From contig JACDQD010000005.1 in NCBI GenBank assembly GCA_019843655.1, positions 2,941,575 through 3,005,574 on the forward strand: 64,000 bases of DNA. The letters run 5' to 3'. The translations under genes were made by a program, and so were the position numbers. Origin of the DNA: Lethocerus indicus. Lineage: Eukaryota; Arthropoda; Insecta; Hemiptera; Belostomatidae. Each line of letters begins with the position of its first letter. The first letter of the stretch is position 1. Below are positions 35,902 to 50,519 of this stretch, piece after piece. The notes under the pieces were generated by a model. The model was not told the origin of the DNA and did no database searches. It was given only the letters and a program-made list of their open reading frames with translations.

Positions 35902-38004
35902 CGAGTAACTCTCAACACGACGTCCCCCCACCCCAAAAGTTATACTTATACCGCCAATCATTATCAAACCGGGAGCACTATCTTGCACACCCATTGTAGT
36001 ATCACCAGAGTAACATTGCAGTGACAGTGCCGACGGAAGGCTCCATCGGCAATACTAATTAACTACCGATGGCGAAAATCCGTCCGAGTCTTTGGAATAA
36101 CGACAAACCTACACGAATATTTAGTTTTGAAGGGAAATAAAATACATTTTCGTTTTAACCTCATTTAGAGACCATCTTGTCCCTCTGTTTTCATATACTA
36201 TATTTTAATACCTATCTGAGTGTACGTAATTGAATTCTGAAAATTGTAATGTGAAAACTCGTTCCATTTAGTTCAAAAGAAGTGAAATCACTGCGCCGTT
36301 TAGGATCAATTGAAACCCAAAAGTGTACAGACATGTTTCACATATGGCGTTAATAAAAAACGTTATCAAATCGCGCTGTCAATAAATATAATTTTAAATA
36401 TTGTAGCCCTGATGTAAAAATTAAAAAAACAACCTCATTTAACTGTTGTTGAGATCCTAAAATCCGACCTCAATTTATATAAGGCCACCGATCTACATAC
36501 GTATTTTAATCTCATTCAAGACAAAATAATCAATGTTCTTATAAACTTTCCGCATATTTCTATGTGGAAATATTTCGCTATCGATGGAATATTTCGATCA
36601 CAAATTTTTGAAAAATAAAGTAATGTTGCGTGAAAAGGCGTTGACCCACTCAACATTCAATTTCAAGATGATATTCATGTTATGCCATTCTGCGACTCGA
36701 CCTTTTCAATAGGACGTTTCCAATTCCTCGTTACTTTGGCGGAATTTAAATGTCTTCCTTTCTAGAGAGGGGGTTGATGGGAGGGTGGGGGGGAAGTATT
36801 CCAATTTTTCCACTCCCGTCGACCCCGAGTTTTCCTAATGTCGGAAGGAGCGCTTTGTTTAGGTTATAGGGATTTAACTGGGTAATGCCGGACGGGCGGG
36901 TCTCTATTGTGACAACGACTGGGGCGCTTGGAGGGGCGAAGGGTTGAAACAGCCCTCGTCGGCGCCGGCAGAGACACTTCACGACCCTTCCTGTTAATCT
37001 AATTTTCTAGACGCACCTCCCTCTAATAAGAGGACGGAGGCCTTCTCCAGAAGCGTATTTCCGCGAGGAAATTGGTAGGCGCTATGCATACCTGACTAAG
37101 TAAAGGGAAGGGGATGGGGGCGGCAGTGAGGCGGTGGTAGCTGTTAAGGGAGGGCGGGGTGGGGGAGAGACTCTCAAGCCCACTTCTAACTGCCCTAATC
37201 GGCGCCCTAGATATGTTTTATGCAGTTCAAATGAAATGTGTCTTCCAGGGTGGATGGGGGGGGGGGGTACCACCTCCCCTTAGCACTACATTTCTCCCAC
37301 AGCGATAGCGCATCCGTTCCCCATAATTAACCCTCACATGCATAATGTTCCACATTTGTCACACAATCTGCTTTCCGACTCTGGATGCCATCTGTTGGGA
37401 GTTTACTGAACTTTTTCGGATATTTGAAAACGTGACAGACATGCGTAGCTACATAGTAATTTGTAAAAGTTTTACTCTCAAAACTGATTCTTCAACCTTC
37501 TTAACCGATCGGGCCATCGTCGCGGATGACCTCGTTACGCCCTCGCGGGTCTCTATCCTATAATGTGATCCACGATCTGAGAAAATAAAGCGAATCCGAG
37601 TTTCCCTACCGTAGAACTGTTATTAAACGTTGAAAATTTAACGCTAACGGCTCTCGGCCTTCTTATTAAACGGGTCGTTACGTGCAGGATTTAATGGCAG
37701 TTTTTCAAAATTCCCCCTTCCCCACCCCTCGTAAAAAGCTCGGAAGGGGTAGGGGGATGAAATTCATCTGTCTGAAATGGACGTCAGTCGCACATTCTGA
37801 TGTGGGGGCTGTGGGTTTGGTGGAGTTGAATCATCATAAGAAGAATAATCATTAGGAACACACCTGGATGAAACCGCACACCGGCAGTTTGGTACACGCG
37901 AGCCAAACAACAATCCAGACCAATTAGCTACCGAACAGCTCTATATTCGCTAACACACAATACAAGATGCATCTTTGTACTCTCAGAATCTGATTTACTG
38001 TATT

Positions 38005-38735
38005 TTGGTATGCAGTAGATTTCGTGTGTTTCTGTCTCCTCTGGCTGGTTTGGTCTTTTGCTAGACTGGTTTCGGCTGCTCGCCATCTTCAGTAGCGGTG
38101 ATAGTCACTTTGGATGTGTTTGAGCATCCTCACTGCACTGTCACTGACACTTGTACTGTGGTGGTTGTCTGTTTGTCGTGTATATATGTTCTTGTTATTG
38201 TACTAGCGCCCCCCTGAGTGTGGTGCGGGAATGTACTTAACTAAAGTTAGTTGAGTGCACTTGCACCGATTAACTAGATGACTAGAAGCAAACTTTTTTC
38301 AATAAATTTTGTAACAATAGGAAAACTTTTATGATCGTAAATACACAATACCTGATAAGTTTCGTGTCATATATTTCGAAATCAGAACCGAATAGTTGTC
38401 TGATGAAATATATGTTTGGCCAGTAATCCGACAAAAACGTAAACCTATTAACAAAATCCCTCACAACCCAAATAAGACAAACAACATCCCCCAAAAACAC
38501 AATAACGATACACATATATATACACACGACAAACAGACAACCACCACAGTACAAGTGACACAGTAACAGTGTAGTGAGGATGCTCGAAAAACATCCAAAG
38601 TATTAAAGTGACTAACACCGCAACTGAAGATGGCCAGCGACCGAAACCGGTCTAGCAAAAGACCAAACCAGCGACAGGAGACAAAAACACGAAATCTAGG
38701 GTATTCCAACCCCTCGCAGACCACAAAACAGGTAT
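38005..38735. mobile_element. Near-complete foldback-family element with long inverted arms
   Basis: The left arm (about 38005-38190) and right arm (about 38505-38735) are inverted copies. They share gtagatttcgtgtgtttctg, ggtttggtcttttgctagac, the ccatcttcag and catcctcact blocks, and ggtggttgtctgtttgtcgtg. The right terminus adds gggtattccaacccctcgca and ends near accacaaaacaggtatttta. Inside the left arm's inner edge is one 70-bp unit (38205-38276) of the type amplified at 15.9 kb. The roughly 230-bp centre is AT-rich and has no transposase; Met-initiated ORFs on the minus strand (38282-38724) are products of the arms. It sits in the 33-kb intron of the LRR gene. Superfamily unassigned; no target-site duplication established. 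Confidence 0.85.
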
Positions 38736-38884
38736 TTTAAAATAAAATTCTTTTGTATGTAACTGGACGTAGTGAGTAGGGAAATAGTGTTTCCAAATCA
38801 GATATGATGTAAATAAATTACTTTACGTTGTACTTCCTACATTTTTTAAATTAAAACATTAGAGATTACATTGTTGTAAATTGG

Positions 38885-38945
38885 TAAATTGGATGAATGG
38901 TAGCATGTCCGTCTCAGGAAATTCGGTACCTGAATCTCGTGCCAT
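38885..38945 (+). repeat. tRNA-derived SINE-like fragment
   Basis: tggatgaatggtagcatgtc (38890-38909) resembles a tRNA D-arm and A box. ggtacctgaatctcg, 18 bp further, is B-box-like. It is followed by a TA-rich tail near 38950-38970, as in SINEs. The cloverleaf is incomplete. Confidence 0.4.
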
Positions 38946-40630
38946 GTACATATATATAATATATATATTACCACAATTTTAATCTCGATCTCTCACATAA
39001 TCCTTAATTAATCCTTCACTGTGGGGGAAAAATAGCTTTTCTACAGGGAAAATGCTAGGATAATTTTAAATAATGTCGGTTCTCCGAAGATTAGTTTGTT
39101 TCTACAACCCTCATAATCCTCAGATTATAAATAAACGCGAATCAGGCCGTGCGCTGTATTGCTTTCATTTTGAATAAAGAAACTGAAAAAAAAACAAACA
39201 TGTCCGAGGGCGGGGCGGAGAGATGCAGATGGACTAATCATGTTTCTATTAAAGTTTGGTCACGTTTCAGTGAAATGATAGCGCGGGATTAGTAGCGGGT
39301 ATAAGGTGGGCGCGTGTGTAGGTGTCCTTCTCGTACAGGGAGCGCCCACACGTACAATCTCTGTGGCTCTCACCCCCCCCCCTCCCCCCCTGCCACGGAC
39401 TGCCTACCTAGGTATAATATTGACCATTTTATATATACAGTATGTACGGAAGATGTGAATATATGTACATATTAGGATAACGCGCACTATACCACTTCCC
39501 AAAGTATTTTCCTCTGTTTTACCATTTTGTCCTGTCATCTCTTTCAGTTCCGTTAATTTCAGCATGAAACCGTTGCTTTGTATAAATCGAAGACAGGAAA
39601 CATGTTAACAGTGCTTCAAATTGTATTTGTACGGCGAAATCGACGATAAAATTGGTTAGAAATTGGTTTACACCGCGCGATTTTTCGACGCTCCTCGATG
39701 GGCCGACATCTTTGAAATTTCGAAAATTTTCATGTTTTCAACTCGTGAAGAAACGTTTCCGACCGCCGTTAACGGAGTATGGGCCAGATCCGCGAATGTT
39801 TTTGAAATTCGAGCATTATCCTGTATGGGGAAAGTGTACCTCACCTGAGGACCACTTTACGCGTAATCTAGTTCCACTGTACAGCTTCGGTACGAAAGGT
39901 GATCCGATTATCAAATTGAGAAATTCAGATGAATAATATTTTTCAATTCCCCCAAAATCACACGATGACCAGTAAGATTTCATACACCATAAATTATTTG
40001 GTACGATAACAAGCTGTGTCCACTTAAATGTAGATTTAATATTTAGTTAACCGGTGGTAAGGTTTTGCCCTATCGATTAATGGAGCTAATAACTAATAAA
40101 GCCGGTCTCATCTGGACCAAGCATCCACTTGGGGCATTGGGCCCACTTGTTCTCGCCGGACGGTTATTATCAAATTCTGCCCCCCCCCCCGCTCGATAGA
40201 CCGGAATCCTAATTAAAGCCCTATCACTCAGCGGGGGCGGAGGGTTAGGGATGATAAGGTCGGGCCGATAAGAATGGGGTGAGGGCTGTGAGCCACCCCC
40301 CGCCCCGACCGTCGGAAGATAACCGGCCGGTTTATCTAAACCGTCGGCCCAATTTGGAGCCCCCCGTATCCCAGACTGTGCGCCCTTATTTCTGACCTTG
40401 TTAACCACCCACTACCCGACCACCCCCCGCGGGGGTGAGAATTGTTGGATTCTTTCCTCCCTTCGCGACGACCCCGCAACCCGCACAAACCGCCGTCACA
40501 TAACTTCGGCTAATTGGCGGATAAAAGTTATGACAACTCGTCTATTTCGTCCGACCTATTTTCCTCCAGTTCTGTGTTTTTTCGGATTCTCGCCGTCCGC
40601 AGTAATACAGTCGAGTCACTCGAGTAACTC

Positions 40631-40855
40631 TAGTATTATTACCGCAATATAATTACTTTATTTATATTTACAAAATATATTCAACTGCGAATGTCTAATA
40701 TGTGGAAGCAACGTTATTAATTAATGATTTGTCGAGATTTATCAAAAATATAGAAATTTCATTTCATTGCTGAAGTATCATATTCAGCGTTAACTCAACT
40801 GCAGTATTATTACCGCGATATTATTTCTGTATTTATATTTATAAAATATATTCCC
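40631..40855. repeat. Local direct duplication, about 55-60 bp units
   Basis: 40631-40690 and 40801-40855 share agtattattaccgc.atat and tttatattta.aaaatatatt. The segment between them (40735-40790, tagaaatttcatttcattgc) recurs at 41494-41550 with about 80% identity by eye. Confidence 0.75.
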
Positions 40856-43800
40856 GTCTTGTACAACTCTTACATAATTTACCCGGGAGGAGGACGCTGT
40901 CTTGTAATTCGGAGGAGCGAAATTTGTACGAGGAGTCTGGTGGGAGAAAAAAAAATTCGCGACGATTTTTACCCCTTAAAAAAGTTCTAAAAGTTGTAAA
41001 TGCTCGGCGGGAAGAACAAAAAAAAGGTGGGCCTCTACCACCTGCAGGCCTTAATAATCCCACTGTAATTGGAGGTGAGAAGAGCGGCCCGGTTTCGCAG
41101 CCTCCGCACACTTTTTATTCCCCAGGCGTGAAATATACGAATTACCTTAAATTTAACCCCCAGACGGGTTGTTGTAACCCCTTCACGTCGCTCCCTGTTG
41201 GCGGGGGGGGGGTGTTAAAGTATCAAACGTTTAGGGGTTTTTTCTTTTTTCCTTTTTGAGGTGCGTAGCCGAGTCGCAAGGATTACAAGGAAAATGATCG
41301 CAACCTCGCTGGCTTTTATTTACGCAACAAAATCTTGCCCTTTTGATGCCAAGTTTTTATCAGCGAATTTTAACACTTCGTTTTCTAATCTGTAACATGA
41401 GGATGCAACGAACCAACAACGCTTCACCACTCGTCCGTGACTGTATTAACTGGGCATATTTTGTGTTTATTATTACAAATATCTCTGTGTGCATCAGATT
41501 TATCAATAACGTAGAAATTTCATTTCGTTGCCGAAGTAACATTTTCAACGGTAAGAAAGAATTTCGATTATTGTCCTTGGATAAAAAAGAGCAAGTGATG
41601 CAATCAAGTCGGGATAGAAAGATCGGGATCGCTAAATTTTTGATAGAGAAACTAATTCTTTGATATTTTTTTTAAAGATGCACAACAAAAATGCGTATAT
41701 TGGATTGTCCAAGACGTATAATTTTTACTTGTAGAAGGTCTGATAAACAAGAATTAAATCCAGGAATAAATCAGTTCAAAAACCAAACAGTTTCCTATTT
41801 TCTGCACTTTATGAACGGCTAATACCATTTATTGGTATGGCTAGTCTTCTTCTGTATGCATATGCCGCCGGCCTTGGAATCGTGAACGGGGTACAGGTTG
41901 AACCGAATGGAGCCATATGAATTTAAATTGTTCTCATCCGAGTACGGTCGCCAGAGAGTAGAAGGATTAAACGATGGAATTAAAGCTGGGGGTGAGGGGA
42001 AATTTATCCGGGCCGTTTCCATCCCAACGAAACGTTGAGAAAATGGACACTTAAATTTAAACGGGCTAAGACCGACACTCGCCTAACTGCCTCATATTTT
42101 CCGACATTTACCCCTCCTCCACTCCACCGCCGCCGCCAGGTGGTCATGAGAGCGCCAGCCGGAAGGTACCGGGCGCCAGGATACGAATTTGTTGGGATGC
42201 ACACTGAAGAAGTAGGACAACAATTTAGGATCAATTTCAAGCCCGAAACACACTTTCGGGTCGGTCCCCAATTTACTAATTAATGTCGAGCCATTATTTT
42301 CTTTTAATTTAGACTGAATATTAAAATTGCACTAAATAGCCCAGAAATATTTCGTTTGGAAAACCGAACAAGCTCTCGTATTATCATCGTAAGAGTGTAT
42401 CGGCGAATTGCAATAGGAAGGCGCGATGCGATACTAAGCCCGCACGACCGGAGTGTCTGACTGTAGTGTATACACAGGACGCCGTTAATACTAGTTCATA
42501 ACTAACCGGTTCCTGTTCTGCTAAACGATACTAACACGCGTTCTGTAAGTTAAATAAAAAATACATTTAAGTACAGTTATGTACTATTTCTTGAACTTTA
42601 TATTCAATTTTTAAAATTCGAAGTAAATCACTTTTCTTCAAACAGATATCCCTTTAGCGCCCGGTCGCAGAGTCAAAACCAACTAACTAGAAAATCGAAG
42701 ATGTTTCTTGGTTTTCGATTACTGCGATCTGCTATTGTAAGGAGCAACTCGTGGCTTGGAGGATGATGAGATCAAGTGTGTAAATAAGGTTCGGTTCGAG
42801 GAAGTTTAATGACGCTGAATTATTGTCGGGGAGGGCTTATGCGCGCTGTTCAATACCAGCCTGGTGGTAGGGGTACGGCGATATCATATCAAGTTTTCAT
42901 ACTTGCCGCGAGCGCGTCTAATATCGGGACGTGTTTACTTCTGTCTCTTAGACCTCTGCTCAACCCTCCCTCCCTCCCTCCCCCCTCCCTCTGCGCATCA
43001 AAGAATTTATTTCGAGTGTTCTTGTTGTTGTTTGTTTCCAGTTCTGCACTGGGCAAGTTTTTCAATTTTCAAATGGAAAATCGTTTTCAGGAGGAAAGTC
43101 GATCCCCTATTATTGGCCCTTAGGCGTAAGTCGCCTCCGACGAAGCAAAAGTTACCGGCACCATAAAATGCGCCGCAGGATTGAGGTTCTTATTTCATAT
43201 AATGCATTACTGTCGAGGCCATCCTCGGGGAAGTAAGGAACGGCACTTTACATCGATGCTTTTTTATAGCCCCGGCATTTTAATAAATTGACTGTTATCA
43301 TCAAATGATTTACTGCCAACAGTCTCAGTGAGTCAAATAAAGTTATTAGATATTTCGATTCCAGGAATAAATAAAAACTTTTGTCCGACTTTTATAAATT
43401 ATTCAGAACAAAAAAACTGTGAAAATTGGCAGGATAATACAAGTGATGCCTTTTCCCATAAGGGAATACTACGAAATAGACCTGCTTATTTAAAGTTCGC
43501 GTGTTATTTATACAATTTAAACTCACAAACACATAAAATCTCAAGTGGAAACATATTATTGCAAACAAAATTTTCATAATATAAAATCGGATGATTGGTA
43601 ACATTCTGAATTACCCTCTAGTTTTCTAGGATTAGGCTTTGTCCTACTCTAATTTCTTCCTACAAAGATAAATCACAAGTCCAACATTTTTTAAAATTAG
43701 TACAACAGAAGTAACCAGAAGTACCAGAAGTGGCCTCGTATAAGTCCCTACCGTATTTCATTGGGATAAAGGCTTTTATTTGAGATAAAAACATTTATTT

Positions 43801-46620
43801 CGAAATATACGAAGTAAATAAAAAAAGAAGGCTTATTGGAGCGAATGTTTATCTGGGACAGGCGTACACGCCGCTTATCGGTCGGGCTAAATACGGCGCC
43901 GCGGCTCAATAAATTTCAATCATAACTTATTTCCAATTGTAGTTGTGACTATACAATAAATGGAAAAAAAGAAAACTTATTTCCAAAGGGCCGGCCTACT
44001 GCCTTTAATCTCGCCCGGGGACCAATTTTCGGGGCCTCGAAAATGACCGCTTAACCGAATCGGCCCCGCTATCATTTCCAAGTCCGTTTCCATAATTGTC
44101 GAGTGTGCAGTGTGCGCACACGCCCTCGGGGGGTAAAACGAGGCCCCCGCGGATGGGGGCAGAATTAGTGCGGATAACAAAATTGAACCTTTTAACCCCA
44201 CCCCCCTCCCATACACTACCCCCGGCGGTGCTATCCGGGTAGAACTGGAAACGGCATATCGCACGGCGATGATCACCAGCCCTTTCATCGTCACCAAACA
44301 TTTCAACCGGTCTACCGCTTTGAAACGGGGGCAAATTTTAATTATAAATCAGAAGCCCCGTTACCCTTACAACCCTCACCCTCCGAACACTCTTCCAGGG
44401 CGAAGCCGGAAGTTCGGCTGTGGCGGAGTTAAAATATGGTCCACAAACGTGATCCGGGAAAGCTCTGGGAAGCAGGAGCACCCCGCGGGGGGTGGCTTAC
44501 GGGTAACTTTAGCTTAGGCGATCATCCCCGCGGAAAACCAGAGCGGGAGGCGATATTTTGCTATTTTAAAATACGAGTTTAAGAAAGCTCTCGCAGAAGT
44601 GTTCAATCACTGAATAATAGCACGGAAATAGCGTTAGCACTGTCGACTAAACCAATCAGAGTGTCGACCTAGACTGTCTGTTCCATTTGTTGTCCTTCTG
44701 TACGTTTCGACTTCTGAAAACGTATACTCAACGTTCCTTTTGTCCTTTGCGGACACTAAGTTACCTATCAATAATACGTATCTTAGGATTCGGCCCTTAG
44801 GAAACGTTTATTCGCAATTAGGAATTGTCGAACCATCTTTAAAATATCGCGCCCTCAGTCATTCGAAACGGAAACATCAACTGATATCAGTCGGGTCTGA
44901 GGCGTGACACGTCAATATGCGTTGAATTAGTCCCGGGTTAGACCGCCGCCATTAGCATTCCGTCTGTGGCTAAGCGGGGCACTTAGGCCCTCAATATCAC
45001 TGTCGCTATAGCTGTTAATACAAGTCGGCGAGTGGCGATGTGAAATATAAGGGACGGTGACGGTTCTTCGAATATTTCGCGGGCTCCCTAAAAGGCAGCT
45101 TAATGAATTTATGAAAAATACATTATCCATAAAGCTGGGTTCACTCTCTCCCTGTTTAACCAAAATGTTTTGTAAGTGTATCTCGGGCTTCTAATTACTC
45201 AATAAACGGGAGAGAAAACAGAACAGACAGAATAGAATTATGTTAGAATTGCGAGGATCATTAATTATTGACGCCGTTGTTAGTATGTGAACCTGTCATG
45301 CAATTACCACATTATATTCAACGGCGCCGTTGAATGAGTGAATTGAATTTCTGATGAAAGCGTGCACACGCTAGTTATTAATACTAGTGCGAAGGGAAAC
45401 TAAGCCCTTATATATAGTTCAGTGTGTGGTTTATAAAATGTATAATGTAATTAAAACTGACAGAGACTCGGATTTCATAATGGCAGTGTGTCGTTTGGTG
45501 GTATTTATTTTCATATATTTCTATTTATATTAAAGGGGAGAATATAGTAAAATAAATAAAAGGAGAAAATATAGATAGTGACAGAAAATACTGGAATATT
45601 TTATACTATAACAGTATACTTAGTCTATCACTTTACGAGCTGTCTTCACTCACTTAAGAGGTCTTACGATAGACTGGTTTTTCATTATTTTCAGTAGCAT
45701 TCCGTCAATATTTTGACTTCCCGCCGATCAAATTTCCTGTCAGGTTTATCACTGCAGTTTTTGGGTGCGTGCATATGGGGAACCAAATGATTCCCTTATG
45801 TCGTCTGATTGCTACATTAGCCAAAATATAGGTCGGTTTGAGTTGTATTGAGGCAATTGTTTTTCAGTCGGATTCGGGCTTTGTTCAGCCCGTTCAACCA
45901 GTGCATTATTATGTTTGCCGATGCCAGGCAGCCCCCCATACCCCCACGACCGGTCACGCCGTTCAGCTGGTCGCTTCCTATAAACAACTCAACCGTTATT
46001 TGTTCGTTTCAAAGCTCCACGTCCGTTCCATTAATTAACAGTCGGTCCAACCCCCGTCAACCCCTCCCTCCCCCCCTTCCGTCTCTCTCTCTCTCCCTCT
46101 CTCTCCCCGTCGAAATTCTAGAGCCAATTTCACGGGGCCGGGCCAGAAAAAAAAGAGGGTAAACACGAGTCGTGAACAACACCGCCATCAAACATCTCGC
46201 ATATATAAAATATAGGGGCATTTCCCCCTTCGGCCTTCCGATTTTCCGTTATAAGTCCTTAGTCTGTTGACTTTTCGTCGACCCGATGTTTCCAGGTAAC
46301 AAACGCGGGCGCAATTTCTGTGCGAGAATTATGAATTTTCCGATACACCTTTCCTGTACACAATAAACAGAAAACCGGTTAATATTTATTTAATAAATTC
46401 CCGTTTTATACGGACTCGTTCTGGAACTGTTACACGGCTGTACAAAGAGTGCTAATGACTATATCTAAGTATCGAACCCTGGATCGAGACTGGTTTTACC
46501 AGAGTTTACTTCTTCAATTGTGACCCCTCCCTCTATAATCATATACAATCGGATACCCGAAATCGGGCCTATAAACCATAAAAAGAAATTAATATTTGAC
46601 TAAATCCAGCCAGCAGAAGG

Positions 46621-46680
46621 TAGGGTCAGCGGTAGCACGGATGTGATCCCCTGCTATCACTAGCCGAATTCACGTATGTA
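46621..46680 (+). repeat. Possible tRNA-like SINE fragment
   Basis: gggtcagcggtagcacgg resembles a tRNA A box and D-arm, and tagccgaattcacg lies at roughly B-box distance. Weak; no tail or duplicate copy identified. Confidence 0.25.
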
Positions 46681-48481
46681 CCTCTTGGTTTGAAAATTAC
46701 ACTGATTTTATTAAATACCACAATTTATGAACTGCTGCCGAATAAGGAATAGCTTGAAGGAACATATAGAGGACTGCTGGAGAGGTGAAAGAAGATTTTA
46801 CAGCCATATTCGCATCGGTTTTCCACCTCCGACGAACAATCGGGACGTCGAGCGGTATTTATTGCTATTCGAATTCACTTAATGGGCAGCTCGTCCGAAC
46901 CCCTTCCCCAATTATGCATTTCACGAAATTCTTTGACCAGAATTCGCATGTAAAATTATTTCGCGAATCGACTGTAAAAAAAAACGCGCTCTCGTTCCCC
47001 GGAATTCGTACATCTCCGGCGAGAGGGTATTTAAACCCGGTATCACTTTTGAAGGAGGGCATTTTTTGCCCGATTATTGGGACCCCCTACTGAATCTAAT
47101 ACGAGTTTGTCGGACGTTTTCCCGCTTACACGCGGAAACAAGTATCGGGTGAAGATATTCGATTAAAATTTTCCGGACCGAACGGCTACGCGATTTTTTC
47201 TTCTTCTTTTTTTTTTGAAAACCCAATTAAAATCATTCGACGTCATAGAGTGGATCTAATAAAAAGAGGCCACCCGTACGATTCGCCCAATTAACCAGAG
47301 TGCTCACTTACTGGAGGGGCGGACCCAATAACTGACGGAAGATATTTCCCGCATTAGACCGTTCGAATAGAATTACACTTCGCACTAATTACTTCTTTCA
47401 TCTCAATGACGGACGATGAAGTAAGAATGAATAAATAAGGTGGAATAATAATTCAAATTTATGACTACGATACTACGAGCTACGTCTTATTACTACGTGT
47501 CATTATGATAATGTTTACTAACAGACAGTTATGTTAGCTAATTATTTATAACTCAATAATCCACACTGATACTTGTTCCGAATTATGGCGTAATACATTT
47601 TAATTTTCTGACACATCTCACATATCTGTGTTTAAGAATATTTTCTATCTTGTCCTTTTTTTATCCTAGTACCTATATACAAGAATATCCCCTCTGATAT
47701 ATTTGAATTTATCAACTCAATAAGCATACAGGAGTGACCTATATGCTGCTGTAAACGTATACCCTACTTATTTATACGCAATTCATAATAATTATACATA
47801 TTCAGGTTCGCAGGGCATTTTATATTTAGATAAATTGTAAAACGGTGAAGTTCGACCGGGGAAATATTATATTCCCTCGTGATCTCGTGTATCTCCGCTT
47901 TATCGGCGGGCTGTTGAATGGGACGAAGCCACGGGCTCGAATTCTGTAAACCTGGGTTCCGCTCGGAACCATTTATAAATTTGCAAATGAATGAAAATTT
48001 TGATTGAAAAGTCCCGGTGCGAGCCCAGGATATTTACATTCAATTGAAAATACGAATTAGAGAAGCGATTGGATCTCAAATAACTGCAGGAGCCCGGTTC
48101 GGTGAATATAACTATTTGGTCCTGGCGGTGTTAAGTGTTAAGCGAGACAAGTTAAGATTATTATGCCCGTATCGGCGATGGGAGGAAAGAAATATAAATG
48201 AAAATTTGAAGGGGAGCAGGGCCGGTTGAAGTAGTACGCATTGGGGTTGAACTAATCGAACCTGGTTGAGCAACAGGGGGTGAAAAACGGGCCACGGAAC
48301 GTGGAAAACTAGTTTTTCTCGGACCCCACCCCTCTCCATTGTGCCAGTTTTGCCGCCGCCATTGTTTCGACAACTACCTCATATGTGCCGGCCACTCGTC
48401 CCATCCCGCTCCAAGTCGTATTGCGAATGTTCCGCTACCTGTTATTCCGTTTCTCTTTTTAGGCTGTTTTATTGGAGCATA

Positions 48482-48650
48482 GTCTAAAAAGATTGCGAAA
48501 ATCGTCATGAACTGCACAGTCAATGTCGTGCAAAGAAAAAAATACTATGGTAGGCCCAATAATTTTAAAGCGATTCTAAAATTGAGTAACATCCCGAGCT
48601 GATAGTAAAGAGATTATAATAAATACATTTTAGATTTATTACTTGGAATT
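48482..48650. repeat. Diverged dispersed repeat, copy 1
   Basis: Shares ordered blocks with 50520-50690: a 'gatgaactg'/'catgaactg' block, 'ggtaggacccataatt'-like, 'gattctaaaattga', 'ttaggtttattactt'-like. Identity is perhaps 70% by eye. Old unidentified element. Confidence 0.55.
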
Positions 48651-50519
48651 CATTACTTAATCTCTTGGAAAGGACAAATGCTCGTGTGTTTTTCATTGTT
48701 CATATTGTTCATTTGTATTATATGTAACTTCGAGTGTAGAGTTGGCAGAGAGTGGAAAATAATAAATTGAAAATTTTGAAAGGAATCCGATGGGGGAACT
48801 AAAAGTCTTTTAGGGGAGCCCCGAAGGAATTCTTTATAGTTCCACCCTCCCACCGCCCACTCGGCGGGGTCTCAGATTGAACTTAATTAGACTTAAGGAG
48901 CGGAAAAGAAATTGTCGGAAGAAAATTAATCTAAAAATTTATAAAAAAAAAAGAACTCCCAGCGATAAATTTCACCGGGGCGGACAGAGGGTCGAAGGGA
49001 GGGGACGCAGTTTGCGGTGACAAAGGGAGTAATTCGTTTAAAAGGAGGGTACGGGGGGTAGGGTCCACCTTCAGCCCCGCGAAGAAGCACTTAACTGGGA
49101 GGTGAGGGAGAGCGAGTTTATGAATTATGATCGCGAAGGGGGCTGCAAAGGAGACTAAAGGGGGATGAAGTGAACTAAGTCTCGGCCGACCGACCCATAA
49201 CTTTATCGCCCGCATATATATTGGAGTTGAAATCCTCCAATTAACACCGGAAAGCATTTTAGACTTTCGTGAACCTCCCCACTCCCACCCACTTACCCCA
49301 TAACCTCCACCGCACTTACTACCCAACCGATAGAGCCATCGCCCCCGGACCATGGCGCCACAACCCGTTTCTTTTATTAAACTAATCCTGTTTTTTAAAA
49401 CAGCTTACATATAGAAACAGAATATCTATGCAGGATATTTTGTCAATTTTTCGGCGCCGGAACTACTTCGGCTATGCTATGATTGTGGTCCGGGATTCCG
49501 GGATAAGAATTCAGGAAGAAGACGGAGATGAATATACCCGAATGTACATAAGAAAATAATAACCGAATATTCATTACTTTATACACACATATAATAGGAA
49601 GTATCTAATGGTCTATTTTTTCAGTCGTATAATGAAATTCGACAAGACAAAAGCGTGGTGAAAACAGGTAACGAAAAATGGATAGCCCCTATGAAATTAT
49701 GGTTCGTCTTAAGGAAGAAACATAAAAATATGCTCAAAAAAATAGGAAGTATTTATATTCCTAAAGGACGAGTGTGAAATTCAGTTAATTGTTGAGTCAA
49801 GAGAATCAGAAATTTTCATATATTTTTTAGTATTTTTACTATTCTTTTTTTGCAGGCTATAAACAATTTTGGGTGTCAAAACTGTGTACTCGTACGTCGG
49901 TTGGGAGACAATTGAAGAGAGAGAAAAAACAGATACCGGGGAGTCGAGTAGTTATTTGCACAGCAATTTATAATAATTACAGTTGAAATATAAAATAAGT
50001 AAGTGGAGTGCTCAATTGGCGGTTGGGTTTGAACAGGTTGTGGGTCCCGCCGGCTGAGATAAGAAGCAAATAACAATACTTAGTATGGTAAACCAGACCT
50101 ATTAGCCAGCCTCCCGCCCCCCCCCTCACGGTATAGGCGCAGTCACGCCAACGGCTCATCAACCGCCCACACTCCCATACAACGTATATATACGCTGTCG
50201 TATATTGATTTGACCTTGTCCCCCCCCCACCCACCCACTTACAGCAATGAACTATAATTAGTATTAATTAACTGCACGCCTTTTTTCTTTTTTTGGCTCG
50301 ACCTCTCTTTACGCCCAAACTGCTCTCTCGCCCCGGCCCTGTTTTCAATGAAATTTTTACAATTTGCAATTTCAGAATTGAAACCGAAGGGATAATGACA
50401 CGCTTGCCCTTGAAAACCTTTGTCCCACTTTACTAGAGGTGCATTGAAATATTTGAAAATTCAGAGATTAGGATGAGGGACTAGTTATTATACAGGCGAA
50501 TTCTTAAGAAGTATTAAAT

